64,000 bases of DNA from Verrucomicrobiota bacterium. Its GTDB lineage: Bacteria; Verrucomicrobiota; Verrucomicrobiia; Limisphaerales; J093. Made by a program: the position numbers and the translations under genes. This document shows positions 30,096 to 39,349 of this stretch, one piece after another. How positions within the stretch are numbered: the first letter of the stretch is position 1; each line of letters opens with the position of its first letter. The notes beneath the pieces are model-generated. The model had not been told where the DNA came from, ran no database searches, and was given only the letters and a program-made list of their open reading frames with translations. Location: assembly GCA_027493615.1 (NCBI GenBank), contig JAOSKK010000006.1, positions 62,001 through 126,000 on the forward strand, written 5' to 3'.

Positions 30096-31422
30096 GTGCG
30101 CACGGTGTTGATGTTGACGGGGTTGTTGGCGGGGTTGGCGGCGGTTGGTCCGGCTGCGGCCCAGAACCTGCCGGAGTACGAGCTGCCGCCCATCCGCTAC
30201 TCGGCGGCCGAAGCCTCGAACCGGGTGACGGCGCTGCAGGCGCGTCGGAGCGCCGGGGACTGGCAGCCGACGGTTGGGACCGGCAAGGAATGTCTGCGCG
30301 AACTGCTCGGGGCCCTCGAGGTTCCATTGGAATCGCAGGTGTTGGTGTTTTCGAAGACGAGCCTGCAGCGGGCGCTCATCGAGCCGCGCCGCCCACGGGC
30401 GCTGTATTTCAACGATGAGACCTACGTCGGTTGGGTGCCGGGGGGCTGATCGAGGTGGCGGTCACCGATCCGCAGCTTGGGCTCGTGTTTTACCATTTCG
30501 ATCCGCGGCCCGGTGAGGAGTCGACCCGGTTCGTGCGTGACGCCGACTGTCTGTCGTGCCACGGGGGCTCGCTGACCCGGAACTGGCCGGGCGTGATGGT
30601 ACGTTCGGTCGTTCCCGACGCGCAGGGCGAGCCGATCACGTCGATGGGGACGTTTCTGACCGGACACGACAGTCCGCTGGAGGAGCGCTGGGGGGGTGGT
30701 ACGTGACGGGCGTTCACGGCGGAGCCCGCCACATGGGCAACGGATTCGTACGAGCGACGAAGCCGGGCGACAACGAACTCGACCGCGAAGCCGGAGCCAA
30801 CGTGACGGATCTGACGCCTTTCTTTGCTGCGGAACCTTACCTCCGGGGCGACAGCGACATCGTCGCGCTGATGGTCCTGGAACATCAGGTGGGCATGCAC
30901 AACCGCCTGGTGCAGGGTGCGCTCCGGGTGCGAAAATGGATGGACTACCAGCGCAACCTCCGGCGGGAACTCGGACAACCGGAGACCGATGAGCTCGAGG
31001 GGACGGCCTTGCGGGTCGTGACCAGCGAGACGGAGCGGATTGTGGAGCACCTGCTTTTCTGCGGTGAAGCGCCGCTCCCCGCGGGCGGGCTGCGTGGAGC
31101 GGGCGACTTTGAGGCGGCGTTCCGTGCCAACCGCCGGGTGGATGGGCAGGGGCGCAGTTTGAAGGACTTCGATCTGACCACCCGCTTGTTCCGCTGGCGG
31201 TGCAGCTACATGATTTACTCACCGGCGTTCGAGGCCTTGCCGGCGGTGCTCAAGGAGCGGGTTTACCGGCGGTTGTTCGAAGTGCTCGGGGCGGCCGAAC
31301 CGCCCAGGGCCTTCGCCCATCTGCCCGCGGCCGAACGTGAGGCCGTGAAGGAGATCCTGGTCGCCACGACGCTTGACGCCCGCCGCGAGGGGTCAACAGA
31401 CTCGCCGCCATGTTCAAGATGA
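30096..31422 (+). CDS. Exported protein with one haem-c motif, function unknown, two frameshifts
   Basis: Repaired length about 442 aa. A signal peptide (VRTVLMLTGLLAGLAAVGPAAAQ from GTG 30096) precedes conserved-looking text (LPEYELPPIRYS; RALYFNDETYVGWVPGG). A single CXXCH motif (DADCLSCHGGSLT) is followed by WPGVMVRSV, VTGVHGGARHMGN and a long helical C-terminal half (LVLEHQVGMHN read as MVLEHQVGMHN, WMDYQRNLRRELG). Breaks occur in G runs at 30440-30445 and 30690-30696; one added G in each restores the frame. I recognise the domain style from Verrucomicrobiota and Planctomycetota but know no characterised member. Likely periplasmic and haem-binding. Confidence 0.75.
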
Positions 31423-32474
31423 TCGGCGGGGACGGGCGCGAGTACGGTCCGGTCACGGCGGACCAGCTTCGCGAGTGGATCCTCGATCACCGGGCCAACG
31501 GCCAGACCATGGTTCTGGCGGAGGGGGGGTCGTGACTGGCAACCGCTGGGAACGCTGCCCGAGTTTGCGGGGGTGCTGGCCGAGGCCGCGCGGTTGCACG
31601 CCGTGCCGCCGCCGCCCGCTGCGGGCCCTGCGCGGGCGACGCCCGCGGGCGATTTGCCCGGCGAGACGCTCTCGACCCCGTCCACACCGGCGACGCCGGT
31701 CGAGTGGCCGGAGGCGGCTCCGACGGAGGCCGGTTGGGCGGGTGGTGAATTGCGGGTTCTGGATTGCCTGGGGCGGGCGTGGCATTTGTGGCAGCGACAT
31801 CTACTGCTGATCACGGGGGCGAGTGCGTTGGCGTGGGGGATTCAGACCCTGCCGCAACTGCTGCCGCAGGTGTTCGGGTGTCTGGGCTTGTTGGCGAGTC
31901 TGGCGGTGTCGGGGGCCGTGTACGGGGGTTTGAGCGTGTTGATTCTGGGGCTGATCCGGGGGAACCGGCGCGGCCGAGCGATCTGTTTGCGTGTTTTGAC
32001 GGTCGGTTCTCGGCGTGTCTGCTGGTGTTTGTGGTCACGGGCATCCTGGAGGAGATCGGGCTGGCGCTGTGCATTCTGCCGGGGGTGTTCCTGAGCACGG
32101 TCTGGGCGTTCAGCCTGCCGCTGGCGGCGGATCGGCGGCTGGGGTTTGGCGAAGCGGTTCAGGGAAGCTGGCGTGCGGTGATGCCGCGGTTCTTTGCGGT
32201 GCTGGGGCTGTTGGCGCTGGCCTTTTTGCCGGTGGTGATCTTCTCGGCTTACAGCTCGGTTCGGATGGTGGGACATACAATGGACCTGCTGGGCCCCCTG
32301 GGATCGCTGGACTTCGAGGGGGTGCGCGAGCGATTGCCCGAGCTCACCCGGCATGCGGGACAACTGGGGTTGCAGCAGCAATGGGTGCTGCTGTTGAACC
32401 TGCCCTTTGCGTGGACCGCGCTGATGACGGCGTATGAAGACCTCTTCGGCGTCCGGCCGCGATCGCCCGGTTGA
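31410..32474 (+). CDS. GYF-domain (GYF_2) integral membrane protein, frameshifted
   Basis: Repaired length about 354 aa. The N-terminus MFKMIGGDGREYGPVTADQL...GRDWQPL is the GYF_2 fold common in Verrucomicrobiota. A Pro/Ala-rich linker follows, then several membrane helices (LLASLAVSGAVYGGLSVLIL; ACLLVFVVTGILEEIGLALC; FFAVLGLLALAFLPVVIF). Two breaks: G7 at 31523-31529 (one base too many) and G5 at 31968-31972 (one too few). It overlaps the end of the preceding gene by 13 bases and the start of the following one by 41 bases. The function is unknown. Confidence 0.7.
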
Positions 32475-32808
32475 CCGGGCCACGGCCTGGGCCTGTCTGT
32501 GGACGAATGTCCTCACGTTGCCGGGGTTGGGGAGCGTGGCTGCCGGGCGTGCCATCGGCTATGCGCAAGCGGGCACGGCGCTGGCGGGGTTTGGGCTGAC
32601 GCTGCACGGGCTCTTCCGCATCGTGAGGGCGTGGCTGGATGTGGGCGAACTGCCGGTCGGCTTTACGACGTCGTTCTGGGTGAGCCTGGTGGGGGTGGCG
32701 ATGTTTGCCGCGGCCTGGTTGTGGGCGCTGATCACAAGCCTGGGCATCTTGCGTGACGCCCGTCCCCACGAGGGGGCGCCGCGTCCGGCCGCCAACGATC
32801 ATGGCTGA
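32434..32808 (+). CDS. Small two- or three-span membrane protein
   Basis: 124 aa, intact. Hydrophobic spans lie near residues 22-38 (LWTNVLTLPGLGSVAAG), 44-62 and 82-105 (VSLVGVAMFAAAWLWALITSLGIL). The pattern resembles small TM2-like or DUF proteins that accompany GYF-domain proteins. I do not assign a function. It overlaps the 3' end of the GYF gene. Confidence 0.6.
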   Translation: MKTSSASGRDRPVDRATAWACLWTNVLTLPGLGSVAAGRAIGYAQAGTALAGFGLTLHGLFRIVRAWLDVGELPVGFTTSFWVSLVGVAMFAAAWLWALITSLGILRDARPHEGAPRPAANDHG

Positions 32809-32928
32809 GCCAGACCATGCATTCCGGACCGCGGAGATCGCGGTCAGGCCGACCAGGCGGGTGGTGGAGGTACCGCCGCGGCTGAGGCCGGGGAAGCGTC
32901 GTGTTCCTCTCGGACCTCCGCAGGGGCT

Positions 32929-33383
32929 GTGAACCGTGGAAGGTGCAAGCCGGAAGCCCGCACCACAGGTTCCCGGGGAACCCGGCACCGGCGCACCCGG
33001 GAACTGCGGTGGCCGGTTTGGGCCTTCGGGGCCCTGCTGGTGACGCTCACGGGCCTGCATCTGGCGTCGGTGTGGGGACTGCCGCTGCCGGTCTGCGGTC
33101 TGCGGGCAGCCACCGGCTATCCCTGTCCGCTCTGTGGGTCGACCCGTGGAGCGCTGGCGTTCGCGCATGGGGACTGGGTCCAGGCCTGGCGTTGGAACCC
33201 ACTGGCGGCGGCCTTGCTCCTGGGGGCAAGCCTGCTCTTTGTCGCGGCCCTGGCCGACCGGTTCCTGGGGACGCCGATGCTGGCAGTGGCGGTGCGTGTG
33301 GGGCGACGCTGGGGACCTGGCGGACGGCGGCGGCCCTGCTGTTGGCGAACTGGTTGTACTTGCTGGCGACCCAGACGCGGTAG
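32929..33383 (+). CDS. DUF2752 membrane protein, frameshifted
   Basis: Repaired length about 151 aa. The GTG at 32929 is one candidate start; the conserved region begins about residue 28. The DUF2752 signature is CPLCGSTRGALAFAHGDWVQAW, then WNPLAAALLLGASLLFV; the end is TWRTAAALLLANWLYLLATQ after a one-base loss at G4 33300-33303. This family has two or three spans and a Cys-x2-Cys pair; no function is known. The 5' part lies over a decayed palindromic repeat (32944-32970). Confidence 0.7.
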
Positions 33384-33647
33384 CAAAGGGCCAAGGTCAA
33401 AGCTCAAAGCTCAAGGGAAGGTCCAAGGTCGAGGCTCCAAGGTCGGGGCAGCCTCCTTGGGCTGCGCGGCCGTGCATAGGAACCAGGAACCGACGTGAAT
33501 GGATGCCCCTTCTGCATTCTTCATTCTGCCTTCTGCATTCCGGTCTTGGAGAGCGCAGGCGAGACGCCTGCATCACCGGTTGATGGAGTGGGAAGTTGCG
33601 GCTGGTCGAAAACGCCTCCTCACGTCGGCGCCTACGGAGGGGCCTGC
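33384..33647. repeat. Intergenic mosaic of short repeats
   Basis: Holds an imperfect heptamer-like tract (AAAGCTCAAAGCTCAAGGG near 33400), a tract in which GAATGCAGAAGG-like units recur on the minus strand (33500-33541), the 17-nt palindrome at 33555-33571, and CTCCTCACGTCGGCGCCT (near 33612), which also occurs near 22358. No gene. Confidence 0.6.
33555..33571. repeat. 17-nt palindrome, GCAGGCG-type
   Basis: GCAGGCGAGACGCCTGC: a 7-bp perfect stem with a 3-nt loop. Reverse-orientation copy of the family at 57059, 59686, 59722 and 62685. Confidence 0.8.
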
Positions 33648-35021
33648 TCACGTTGGCGGCTTGATGGGCTCGCGCCAACCGATCGCGGCGTAGGCCAGTG
33701 CCGCGCCTCCGAGGGCGAACAGGTAAACGACTTCCCACGCGAGGACATAGGTGCCGAGGATCCAGACGAGCGCGCCGACGATCAGCGCGGCGGTTGCGCT
33801 GCGCGGGCCGCCGAACCGGGTGAACAGGCCGAACAACACGATCACAAAGATGCCCGCACTACCGAAGGCCGAGGCGCTCTCGACCAGTTCGAAGATCGTC
33901 TCGGCTCCCAGCGCCAATGCCCAGGCCATCAGCCCGAACGCGACCACGCCGAGGCGGGAACACCGCACCTTGGCGGGCTCGTCGAGACCCGGGTAGCGGG
34001 GAAGCACCAGGTTGTGGACGGTCAGAGCGGAGGCGGCGAGGAGGGTGCTGTCCACCGTCGAGAGAATGGCGGAGACCAGGGCCCCGGCGAACAGGACGTA
34101 CAGGACGGGAGCGAGGTGTTGTTGGGCCAACCGGGGCAGGATCTGTTCCGGATGGTCGAGGTTGGGAAGCAACCCGACGCCCACCAGGCCGATGAACACG
34201 GGGATGAGTCCCACGGCGATGTAGAGGCCGCCACCGGCGAGGGCGGAGCGGCGCGCCACAGCGGGCGATCGCGTGGCCAGGACGCGAGCGACCAGTTCCT
34301 GCGCAACGACCGAGCCGCAAATCGGGATCGCCCAAGCCTCGAGCGTGAGCCAGGGCGACTGGGCGGTGTTGATAAGGCGGAGCCGTTCCGGCTCGACGGT
34401 GCGCCAGGCCGTGCCGATTTCCGGCATGCCGGGGAACAGCACGGCCACGAGCATCACGAGGCCGAGGATGATCATCACGCCCTGGATAAGGTCGGTGAGC
34501 ACATCGGCGCGCATCCCGCCAAAGCCGGTGTAGACGATGGCGACCAGGGCAGCGAGGCTGATCGCCAGCGGCACCCCGACTCCTGCGCTGGCGTCCAACA
34601 CCTGACCAAACCCACGGATCTGCGCGGCGGCCCACAGGACGGACGTGGGCACCATCAGCACCACCGCCAACCGCTCGACTGCCGGCGAGAACCGTTGCCG
34701 GAAGAGATCGGCGAGGGTGGTGAGGCGCCGGCGCCAAAGCGGAACCGCGAAGACGGCCCCCATGAACAGGAGACAGGCGCCGTAGCCGAACGGCTCGGCC
34801 GAGGCGCCGGACAGGCCTTCGGCATAGATGCGTCCGGCGGAGCTGAGGCACGTCTCGGCGCCGAACCAGGTGGCGAAGAAGCTGAAAGTGGCGAGGCCGT
34901 AGCCCAGCCGCCGGCCGGCCAGCAGGTAGTCATCTTCGGTGGCGATGTGGCGCGAGACGACCAGCCCAATGACCAACTGCAGGGCCACATAGCCGAGGAT
35001 GCCGGCGAGGACCCAGGTCAC
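33648..35021 (-). CDS. Solute:sodium symporter family transporter
   Basis: 457 aa, intact. About twelve membrane spans. The motif region TEDDYLLAGRRLGYGLATFSFFATWFGAET, given here in part, is the SSS-family N-terminal signature, and VYTGFGGMRADVLTDLIQG and ALVSAILSTVDSTLLAAS are the conserved helix motifs. Sodium-driven import of a sugar or organic acid is likely; the substrate is unknown. The downstream-transcribed neighbours on this strand are unrelated, while the gene immediately upstream (35028-35978) is a sugar-isomerase-like protein 6 bases away, suggesting co-transcription. Confidence 0.9.
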   Translation of the reverse strand: MTWVLAGILGYVALQLVIGLVVSRHIATEDDYLLAGRRLGYGLATFSFFATWFGAETCLSSAGRIYAEGLSGASAEPFGYGACLLFMGAVFAVPLWRRRLTTLADLFRQRFSPAVERLAVVLMVPTSVLWAAAQIRGFGQVLDASAGVGVPLAISLAALVAIVYTGFGGMRADVLTDLIQGVMIILGLVMLVAVLFPGMPEIGTAWRTVEPERLRLINTAQSPWLTLEAWAIPICGSVVAQELVARVLATRSPAVARRSALAGGGLYIAVGLIPVFIGLVGVGLLPNLDHPEQILPRLAQQHLAPVLYVLFAGALVSAILSTVDSTLLAASALTVHNLVLPRYPGLDEPAKVRCSRLGVVAFGLMAWALALGAETIFELVESASAFGSAGIFVIVLFGLFTRFGGPRSATAALIVGALVWILGTYVLAWEVVYLFALGGAALAYAAIGWREPIKPPT

Positions 35022-35027
35022 GTCGGG

Positions 35028-35978
35028 TCAGACGTCGCAGACCGTGATCGCCTGGCGCAGGCCTTCCCGGGCGTCCCGCGTGGGGATGAACTCGTGGCCC
35101 ACATAGCCGCGGTAACCGACTTCGACCAGGGCGCGGAGGACCGGAGCGAAGTTGATTTCCTGGCGGTCATCGAGTTCCCCGCGTCCCGGGTTGCCGGCGG
35201 TATGGACATGGCCGATGAACTCGGCGCTCTGGCGGATCCGGCGGACGAGATCCCCGTCCATGACCTGCACGTGGTAGATGTCGAAGAGGAGTTTGAGCCG
35301 TGGCGAACTCACGCGTCGGAGGATGTCCAGGCAGTAGTCCACATGGTCGCCCTGGTAACCGGGGTGGCCCTTCATGGGGGTGGGAATCCTCGCGGCTGTT
35401 GAGCATTTCGAGGCAGAGGTGACGCCTTTCTGCTCGGCGTAACCGACCACCTGCTTGAAGCCGGCAACGCAGTTCCGGGCGCCGCGTTCGGGGGCGATGT
35501 GCTTGCTGCGGGGGTCGCCCGGCTGGCGGGCGCTGTAGCCGGTGAAGCAGATGACGTTTGGGAAGCCGAAGGCGGCGGCGGCATCGATGGCGTCGGTGGT
35601 GGCCTTGATGACGCGCGGCCAGTGGTCGGGGTTGTTGAAGCCTTTGACGAAGGGCGGGTCGGGGTTCATGTCGATCTGGCCGATGGCGCAGATCAGGCCG
35701 TGCCGCTTGAGGATGGGGTAGTCTTTGTCGGGCACGAGCTCGACGCTGACGCACCCGAGTTCCTTGGCCACCTCACAGAGCTGGTCGAGGTTCCATTTCG
35801 AGCCGAACTGCTCGAAGGGCCACTGGACAATCGAGTGCTTGATCCGGCCGTGGGTGGCGGCAGGAGCGGCCGTGAGGCGGCCGGCGGGGCCCAACGCGAG
35901 GGCGCCGGCGGTCAACGCCGTGGTGCGGCGGAGCAGTTCCCGGCGGCTCAACAGACGGGAGGCGGGAGGGGTGTTCAT
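35028..35978 (-). CDS. Tat-exported sugar phosphate isomerase/hydroxypyruvate isomerase-like TIM barrel
   Basis: 316 aa from the ATG at 35978. A twin-arginine signal (SRRELLRRTTALTAGALALG) precedes an AP-endonuclease-2/xylose-isomerase-like barrel: HSIVQWPFEQFGSKWNLD, CVSVELVPDKD, VICFTGYSA, KLLFDIYHVQVMDGD, GHVHTAGNPGRGELDD, GYVGHEFIPT. Two compensating shifts (about 35420, one base lost; G5 at 35376-35380, one extra) garble residues near 190-205, where LCLEMLNSR is expected. It is paired with the symporter downstream. Confidence 0.82.
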   Translation of the reverse strand: MNTPPASRLLSRRELLRRTTALTAGALALGPAGRLTAAPAATHGRIKHSIVQWPFEQFGSKWNLDQLCEVAKELGCVSVELVPDKDYPILKRHGLICAIGQIDMNPDPPFVKGFNNPDHWPRVIKATTDAIDAAAAFGFPNVICFTGYSARQPGDPRSKHIAPERGARNCVAGFKQVVGYAEQKGVTSASKCSTAARIPTPMKGHPGYQGDHVDYCLDILRRVSSPRLKLLFDIYHVQVMDGDLVRRIRQSAEFIGHVHTAGNPGRGELDDRQEINFAPVLRALVEVGYRGYVGHEFIPTRDAREGLRQAITVCDV

Positions 35979-36207
35979 GGGGCGCACGATGGATGACACG
36001 AGACGGGGACCGGTTTTGAGTCGGGACAACATGGCGCGAAAGCTAGAGCGCCGTGCGCGTTTCGACAAGTCCGGGGCCGACGCACGCAGCGGCGGACGTT
36101 CGGGTGAGGGGAAGCTCAAAGCTCAAAGGGCGAAGGGCAAAGCTCAAGGGGAAGTTCCAGCATTCCAGGGGTCGGCACCGGGCCAACCGTCAACAGGCGC
36201 GGAGCGT

Positions 36208-36282
36208 TGGGAGTGCGGCGTCTTCCAGCGGCGCTTTTTGTTCAGCCCCCACGCAAAGCGGCGGTAAACCGCGCTCACTCCA
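36208..36282. repeat. REP-like palindrome, reverse orientation
   Basis: Reads GGGAGTGCGGCG...CCAGCGGCGCTTT...CGCAAAGCGGCGG...CACTCCA: the same palindrome as at 2503 and 6655, reversed and diverged. It lies in the 35979-36530 gap, which also holds a GCTCAAAGGGCGAAGGGC-type tract at about 36113-36160 and a degenerate 17-nt palindrome at 36366-36392, and no gene. Confidence 0.65.
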
Positions 36283-36530
36283 CACGCCGTGCGACCTCCC
36301 ATGCGGTGGGCGAGCGCGGAGCGTCTGGTGTGCCCCGACTCCGAGTGGCGCTTGGGGGAGGACGCGGCAAGCGGGAAGCTCGCATCACAGGTTCATGCGA
36401 AGGCACGCGACCTGCGGGAAGGCGGGTTGCAGGAGGTTCACGAACTCGGGGTTGGTGCCGGCGGCGAGTCTCTGGCAGAGTACTCGCCTGTCCCGGGCGG
36501 GAGAGCCGGCCGGGTTCAGTGGAATGACGC

Positions 36531-37481
36531 ATGATCACGAAACAGGCCCTGGCACGTACGGCCGGCCGAATGCTGGCCCTGACCCTCCTTCTCACGTTCA
36601 GCGCGTGTCGTGGCCCGCGGCCTTGCTGCGAGGCAACGGCAACCGCTCCCGCCCACGAGGGCGCCCCGGCCGCCACCGGCGTGAAGACTTTCGCGGTTCG
36701 CGGGGTGGTCCGGGAGGTCCGGGACGGGGGCCGATTGGCGGTCATCCGGCACGAAGAGATCCCCGGGTACATGGCGGCGATGACCATGACGTTCGACGTC
36801 AGGGATCCTGCTGAAATGGCGGCGGTGTCGGCCGGGGATCGCGTGGCCTTCCGCATGACGGTGACGGAGACCGACGGATGGATCGACCAGATCCAGGTGC
36901 TGGAGCGGGGCGTGCCGGAGGAGGCCAAACCCGAGGTGCCGGGTGTCCGGATCGTGCGGCAGGTGGAAGAACTTGAGGAAGGCGATCGACTGCCGGATTA
37001 CCCCTTCGTGACGGAGTCGCGGCAGGCCGTCCGGCTCGACGAGTTTCGCGGTCGCGCACTGGGATTCACCTTCATCTACACGCGGTGTCCGTACCCGACG
37101 TTCTGTCCGCGGCAAAGCCGGCAGTTTGCCGAGGCGGTGCGGCAATTGAAGGAACGGCTGCCGGGACCGGAACACCGCTGGCATCTGTTGTCGATCTCGT
37201 TTGATCCGGCCCACGACACACCCCCGGTGCTGCAACGGTACGCCCGGCAATACGACTTCGATCCGGCGTGGTGGAATTTCTGCACGGGGGCGATGATCGA
37301 GATCGACGCCATCACGGAACAGTTCGGGATGTTGATCGGGCGGGACGGCGAGACGTTCAGTCACAACGTCCGGACCGTGGTTGTCGAACCCTCGGGCCGC
37401 ATCCGGCGGATCTTTGTCGGGAACGAGTGGACGGTGGAGGAATTCGTGGCCGAGATGGTCGCGGCAGCGGCAGCCCGTTGA
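36531..37481 (+). CDS. Lipoprotein fusing a CusF-like copper domain to an SCO1/SenC domain
   Basis: 316 aa, intact. The N-terminus has a lipobox-like LTFSAC. Residues about 50-125 (VRGVVREVRDGGRLAVIRHEEIPGYMAAMTMTFDV, quoted in part) carry the Met-rich CusF/CopC pattern. From about 150 the SCO fold follows: YTRCPYPTFCPRQ, with two Cys separated by five residues as in a subgroup of SCO proteins, ISFDPAHDTP and the metal-binding His in FSHNVRTVVVEP. SCO proteins deliver copper to the Cu-A site of cytochrome oxidase; here the added domain suggests copper capture. No oxidase genes are in the window. Confidence 0.85.
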   Translation: MITKQALARTAGRMLALTLLLTFSACRGPRPCCEATATAPAHEGAPAATGVKTFAVRGVVREVRDGGRLAVIRHEEIPGYMAAMTMTFDVRDPAEMAAVSAGDRVAFRMTVTETDGWIDQIQVLERGVPEEAKPEVPGVRIVRQVEELEEGDRLPDYPFVTESRQAVRLDEFRGRALGFTFIYTRCPYPTFCPRQSRQFAEAVRQLKERLPGPEHRWHLLSISFDPAHDTPPVLQRYARQYDFDPAWWNFCTGAMIEIDAITEQFGMLIGRDGETFSHNVRTVVVEPSGRIRRIFVGNEWTVEEFVAEMVAAAAAR

Positions 37482-37621
37482 GGGGGCGGGCGATTCTTGA
37501 CAGCGGCCGGGCGCGGGAGAATTGTGCACGCGTTCACGCGCTCGCCCGGGCTCAGCTCTCCGATCCGAATTGGGTCGGTGCCGGTGCGGGTCGGCGCAAG
37601 TAATCACGACAAATCTCGCCT

Positions 37622-38288
37622 ATGAAAGCTCGTCACTTTGTTCCTCCCCGGATGGCCGGCGTTGTGCCGGTCGCGGCCGGGGTTCTGCTCGGCCTGCTGC
37701 TCGGTGTGCCGCGTCCGGTCCACGCCGCGGACGCGGCGAAAGCCGACACGGCCGTGACGCGGACGCCGGACGTGGTGTTCGTGCCGACGCCGCAGCAGGT
37801 GGTGGAGAAGATGCTGGAACTGGCCGAGGTGAAGAAGGGCGATGTGCTCTACGATCTGGGGTGTGGGGACGGGCGGATCGTGGTCACGGCCGCCAAGAAG
37901 TACGGGGTCAAGGCGATCGGGTTCGACATCGACCCGAAGCGCGTGGAGGAATCGCTGGCGAACGTGAAGTCGAACAAGGTCGAGCACCTGGTCACGATCA
38001 AGCAGGCGGACATCTTCACGCTCGATTTGCGGGAAGCGAGTGTGGTGACGCTGTACCTGTTGCCGGAGCTCAACGTGCGGTTGATGCCGCAACTGGAGAA
38101 GCTCAAGCCGGGTTCACGGATTGTGTCGCACGACTTCGACATGCGGGGGCGCCAAGCCGCTGGTGGTGCACCGGATGCACGCCACCAGTGCGGGGCCATG
38201 GGGCAACGGCGACGACGGCTACGGCGAAGGCGAGCACACGATCTACAAGTGGGTCGTTCCCTGGGAACCGGATCCCAAGAAGCCCTGA
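37622..38288 (+). CDS. Exported or anchored class I SAM-dependent methyltransferase, frameshifted
   Basis: Repaired length about 221 aa. A hydrophobic N-terminal segment (VAAGVLLGLLLG) and a signal-like HAADAA precede a Rossmann methyltransferase: VLYDLGCGDGRIVVTAAKKYG (motif I) and IGFDIDPKRVEESLAN. It continues IKQADIFTLDL and LYLLPELNVRLMP. One extra base in G5 38145-38149 breaks the end, which should read AKPLVVHRMHATSAGPWGNGD...KWVVPWEPD. A SAM enzyme outside the cytoplasm would be odd, so the leader may be an anchor facing inward. The substrate is unknown. Confidence 0.8.
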
Positions 38289-38297
38289 AACCGCAGT

Positions 38298-39317
38298 TCA
38301 GCCCTCGGCGTGCAGCAGGGCGTCGAGGTTCGCCGCAGGGGTTTCCACGGCGAGCGTGCAGCCGGAGCTGAGCACGAACCGGCGGTGACCGGCCGCGCGG
38401 AGCGAGGCGAGCACGGAACGCGCCGTGGCGCGCACGGTCTGCGGGGTTCCGCGGCTGAGGATGCCCACGGGGTCGACATTACCCCAGATTCCGATCTCCG
38501 GGCCGACCGTTCGGCAAGCGGTGGCAAGGTCCACGAGGTGGTCCAGTTCGAGGACGTCGGCGCCTGAGGTCGCCATGGCGGGGAGCAGCGCGGTGGCGTC
38601 GCCGCAGATGTGGAGGGAGAGGGGTTTGCCGGTGGCGGCTTTCAAGGCGGCGATGAGTTTCTGCTCGGCGGGCAGGGCGAGGGCGCGGTAGGTGGCAGGG
38701 CCGATCAAGCCAGCGGGGGAGTCGCCGCCGCTCAGCAAATCCGGACCCAGTTGCGCCTGAGCGCGGCCATAGGCCAGGGCGTAGTCGGCGGCGCGTGCCA
38801 TCAGGGCCTGGACGAACGGGGGATCGTCGTGGAGGCGGACCATGAGTTCATTCACGCCCATCAAAGCCGCCGCGAGCGCGAAAGGGTATTGGTCGAAGCA
38901 GGCCACGATGAAGACGTCCCGGCCCAAGGCGTCCACGATGCGGGCGAGGGCCTCGAGCATGAGCGGGTAACGGCCTTGACGGCTCACGTCGGGCGGGGGG
39001 ATGCGGTCGAGGTCGGCGGCCGTGCGCACCACGGGTTCACCGAGGCCGCCGAGCGGCTGGTGATCGTCGGTGGCGCCCACGCGGGCGCCCATGGCCTCGG
39101 CGCTCACCCAGGTGTCGGCCGAAAGCCAGATGGCGTCCGGTAAGAACCGCTCGTAGTACCGCATCACGGATTCCGCGAGTGCCGCCGGGTCGGTGCTGTA
39201 GCGGCGCAAGGAGTGTCCGGCCAGCCGGGCGCAGTAATGAACGGCGAGCGGGCCGGTGGGGACCCGCGGTGTCGGCTCACCCCGGAGGGCGGCAGCCACG
39301 AGTTGTTTTGAGGTCAT
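38298..39317 (-). CDS. Uroporphyrinogen decarboxylase-family protein, MtaA-like (second)
   Basis: 339 aa, intact, from the ATG at 39317 (MTSKQLVAAALRGE). It has the UroD-superfamily layout GRDVFIVACFDQYPFALAAALMG and DLLSGGDSPAGLIGPATY, with HICGDAT and SSGCTLAVETP supplying His-x-Cys...Cys zinc ligands as in methylcobalamin:thiol methyltransferases. It is not a close copy of the one at 11290. An open frame continues upstream to 40208 but is antisense-like, Arg-rich and not supported. It is followed upstream on the same strand by two Gfo/Idh/MocA genes. Confidence 0.85.
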   Translation of the reverse strand: MTSKQLVAAALRGEPTPRVPTGPLAVHYCARLAGHSLRRYSTDPAALAESVMRYYERFLPDAIWLSADTWVSAEAMGARVGATDDHQPLGGLGEPVVRTAADLDRIPPPDVSRQGRYPLMLEALARIVDALGRDVFIVACFDQYPFALAAALMGVNELMVRLHDDPPFVQALMARAADYALAYGRAQAQLGPDLLSGGDSPAGLIGPATYRALALPAEQKLIAALKAATGKPLSLHICGDATALLPAMATSGADVLELDHLVDLATACRTVGPEIGIWGNVDPVGILSRGTPQTVRATARSVLASLRAAGHRRFVLSSGCTLAVETPAANLDALLHAEG

Positions 39318-39349
39318 GCCGGAGGGAAGCAGGGGTGGGCGCTCACGGC

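Noticed and set aside
33495..35402. Plus-strand open frame of about 635 codons antisense to the symporter
   Set aside because: Gly/Asp/Gln/Glu-rich shadow of a GC-rich membrane-protein gene; the minus strand has clear symporter motifs.
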